From assembly GCA_947454295.1 (NCBI GenBank), contig CANGMO010000135.1, positions 1 to 6,398 on the forward strand: a stretch of 6,398 nt of DNA. The letters are read 5' to 3'. A model generated the notes under the pieces. That model did not search any database. It had not been told where the DNA came from and saw only the letters and a program-made list of their open reading frames with translations. Made by a program: the position numbers and the translations under genes. The stretch comes from Verrucomicrobiota bacterium. GTDB lineage: Bacteria > Verrucomicrobiota > Verrucomicrobiia > Limisphaerales > UBA9464. Positions 6,105-6,398 of the stretch are shown here, piece after piece (within the stretch, counting starts at the first letter, position 1; every line of letters begins with the position of its first letter).

Positions 6105-6398
6105 ATGAGGATTCTCGTCACCGGGGCGACCGGATTCGTCGGATCCGCCTTCATCCGTCACGCCCTCGCCGCGGGACACGACGTCGGCGCGCTGGTCCGC
6201 TCCACCAAATCGCCGCTGCCAACACGCGTGACGCGCCTGGTGGGATCGATGGAGGCGCCGCCGTGGGAGGCCATCGAACAGTTTCACCCCGACGCCTGCC
6301 TGCATGCGGCCTGGATCGCCACGCCGGGCATCTATTTGGATTCCCCGGAAAATGAGCGTTGGGTCGATTGGAGTCTGATGTTTCTCCAACGGCTTGCG
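6105..6398 (+). CDS. NAD(P)-dependent SDR, probable sugar 4-ketoreductase (N-terminus only)
   Basis: The 98 codons from ATG 6105 to the right edge are open, with no stop. The start 'MRILVTGATGFVGS' carries the extended-SDR Rossmann motif GATGFVG at 7-13. 'CLHAAWIATPGIYLDSPEN' at 65-83 corresponds to the strand-4 region of NAD-dependent epimerase/dehydratases. From memory, this wording resembles reductases found in CDP-deoxy-sugar and C-methyl-sugar clusters. The catalytic Tyr-x-x-x-Lys lies beyond the window, so activity cannot be confirmed. As last visible gene, 13 bases after the epimerase, it fits as the 4-ketoreductase completing the CDP-branched sugar. It could instead be another epimerase or dehydratase. 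No clear Shine-Dalgarno is present. Confidence 0.82.
   Translation, partial: MRILVTGATGFVGSAFIRHALAAGHDVGALVRSTKSPLPTRVTRLVGSMEAPPWEAIEQFHPDACLHAAWIATPGIYLDSPENERWVDWSLMFLQRLA

Overview
The window is GC-rich bacterial DNA with two parts. The left third (1-1990) is the 5' portion of a minus-strand gene for a secreted protein with repeated LamG-type (concanavalin A-like) domains. The right two thirds (2418-6398) is a compact plus-strand operon for a CDP-linked, C-methylated 6-deoxy sugar. The two units are divergent and separated by a 427-base intergenic region. Multi-LamG secreted proteins with 'WW...D..G' domain starts, together with high GC and several starts lacking a clear Shine-Dalgarno, recall Verrucomicrobiota or another PVC-group bacterium. 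That is a lean only: there is no rRNA or marker gene here.

Layout: <1-1990 (-) secreted LamG protein, incomplete at its C-terminus; 1991-2417 intergenic, with three short inverted repeats and no gene; 2418-3194 (+) glucose-1-phosphate cytidylyltransferase (rfbF); 3191-4318 (+) CDP-glucose 4,6-dehydratase (rfbG); 4315-5541 (+) sugar C-methyltransferase of the TylC3/NovU/TcaB9 type; 5555-6091 (+) RmlC-like 3,5-epimerase; 6105->6398 (+) N-terminus of an NAD(P)-dependent SDR, probably the final 4-ketoreductase. rfbF/rfbG and rfbG/methyltransferase overlap by 4 bases (GTGA and ATGA); the next two gaps are each 13 bases, so this reads as one transcript.

How the genes work together (inference from families): RfbF makes CDP-glucose from glucose-1-phosphate and CTP. 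RfbG converts it to CDP-4-keto-6-deoxyglucose. The C-methyltransferase adds a methyl to a carbon next to the keto group, most likely C3. The cupin epimerase inverts C3 and/or C5, and the SDR reduces the 4-keto group. The product would be a CDP-activated branched 6-deoxyhexose for a surface glycan or glycoconjugate. No 3-dehydrase (RfbH/DdhC type) lies between the genes seen, so this differs from the classic CDP-3,6-dideoxyhexose route. The stereochemistry and the acceptor glycan cannot be read from this window.
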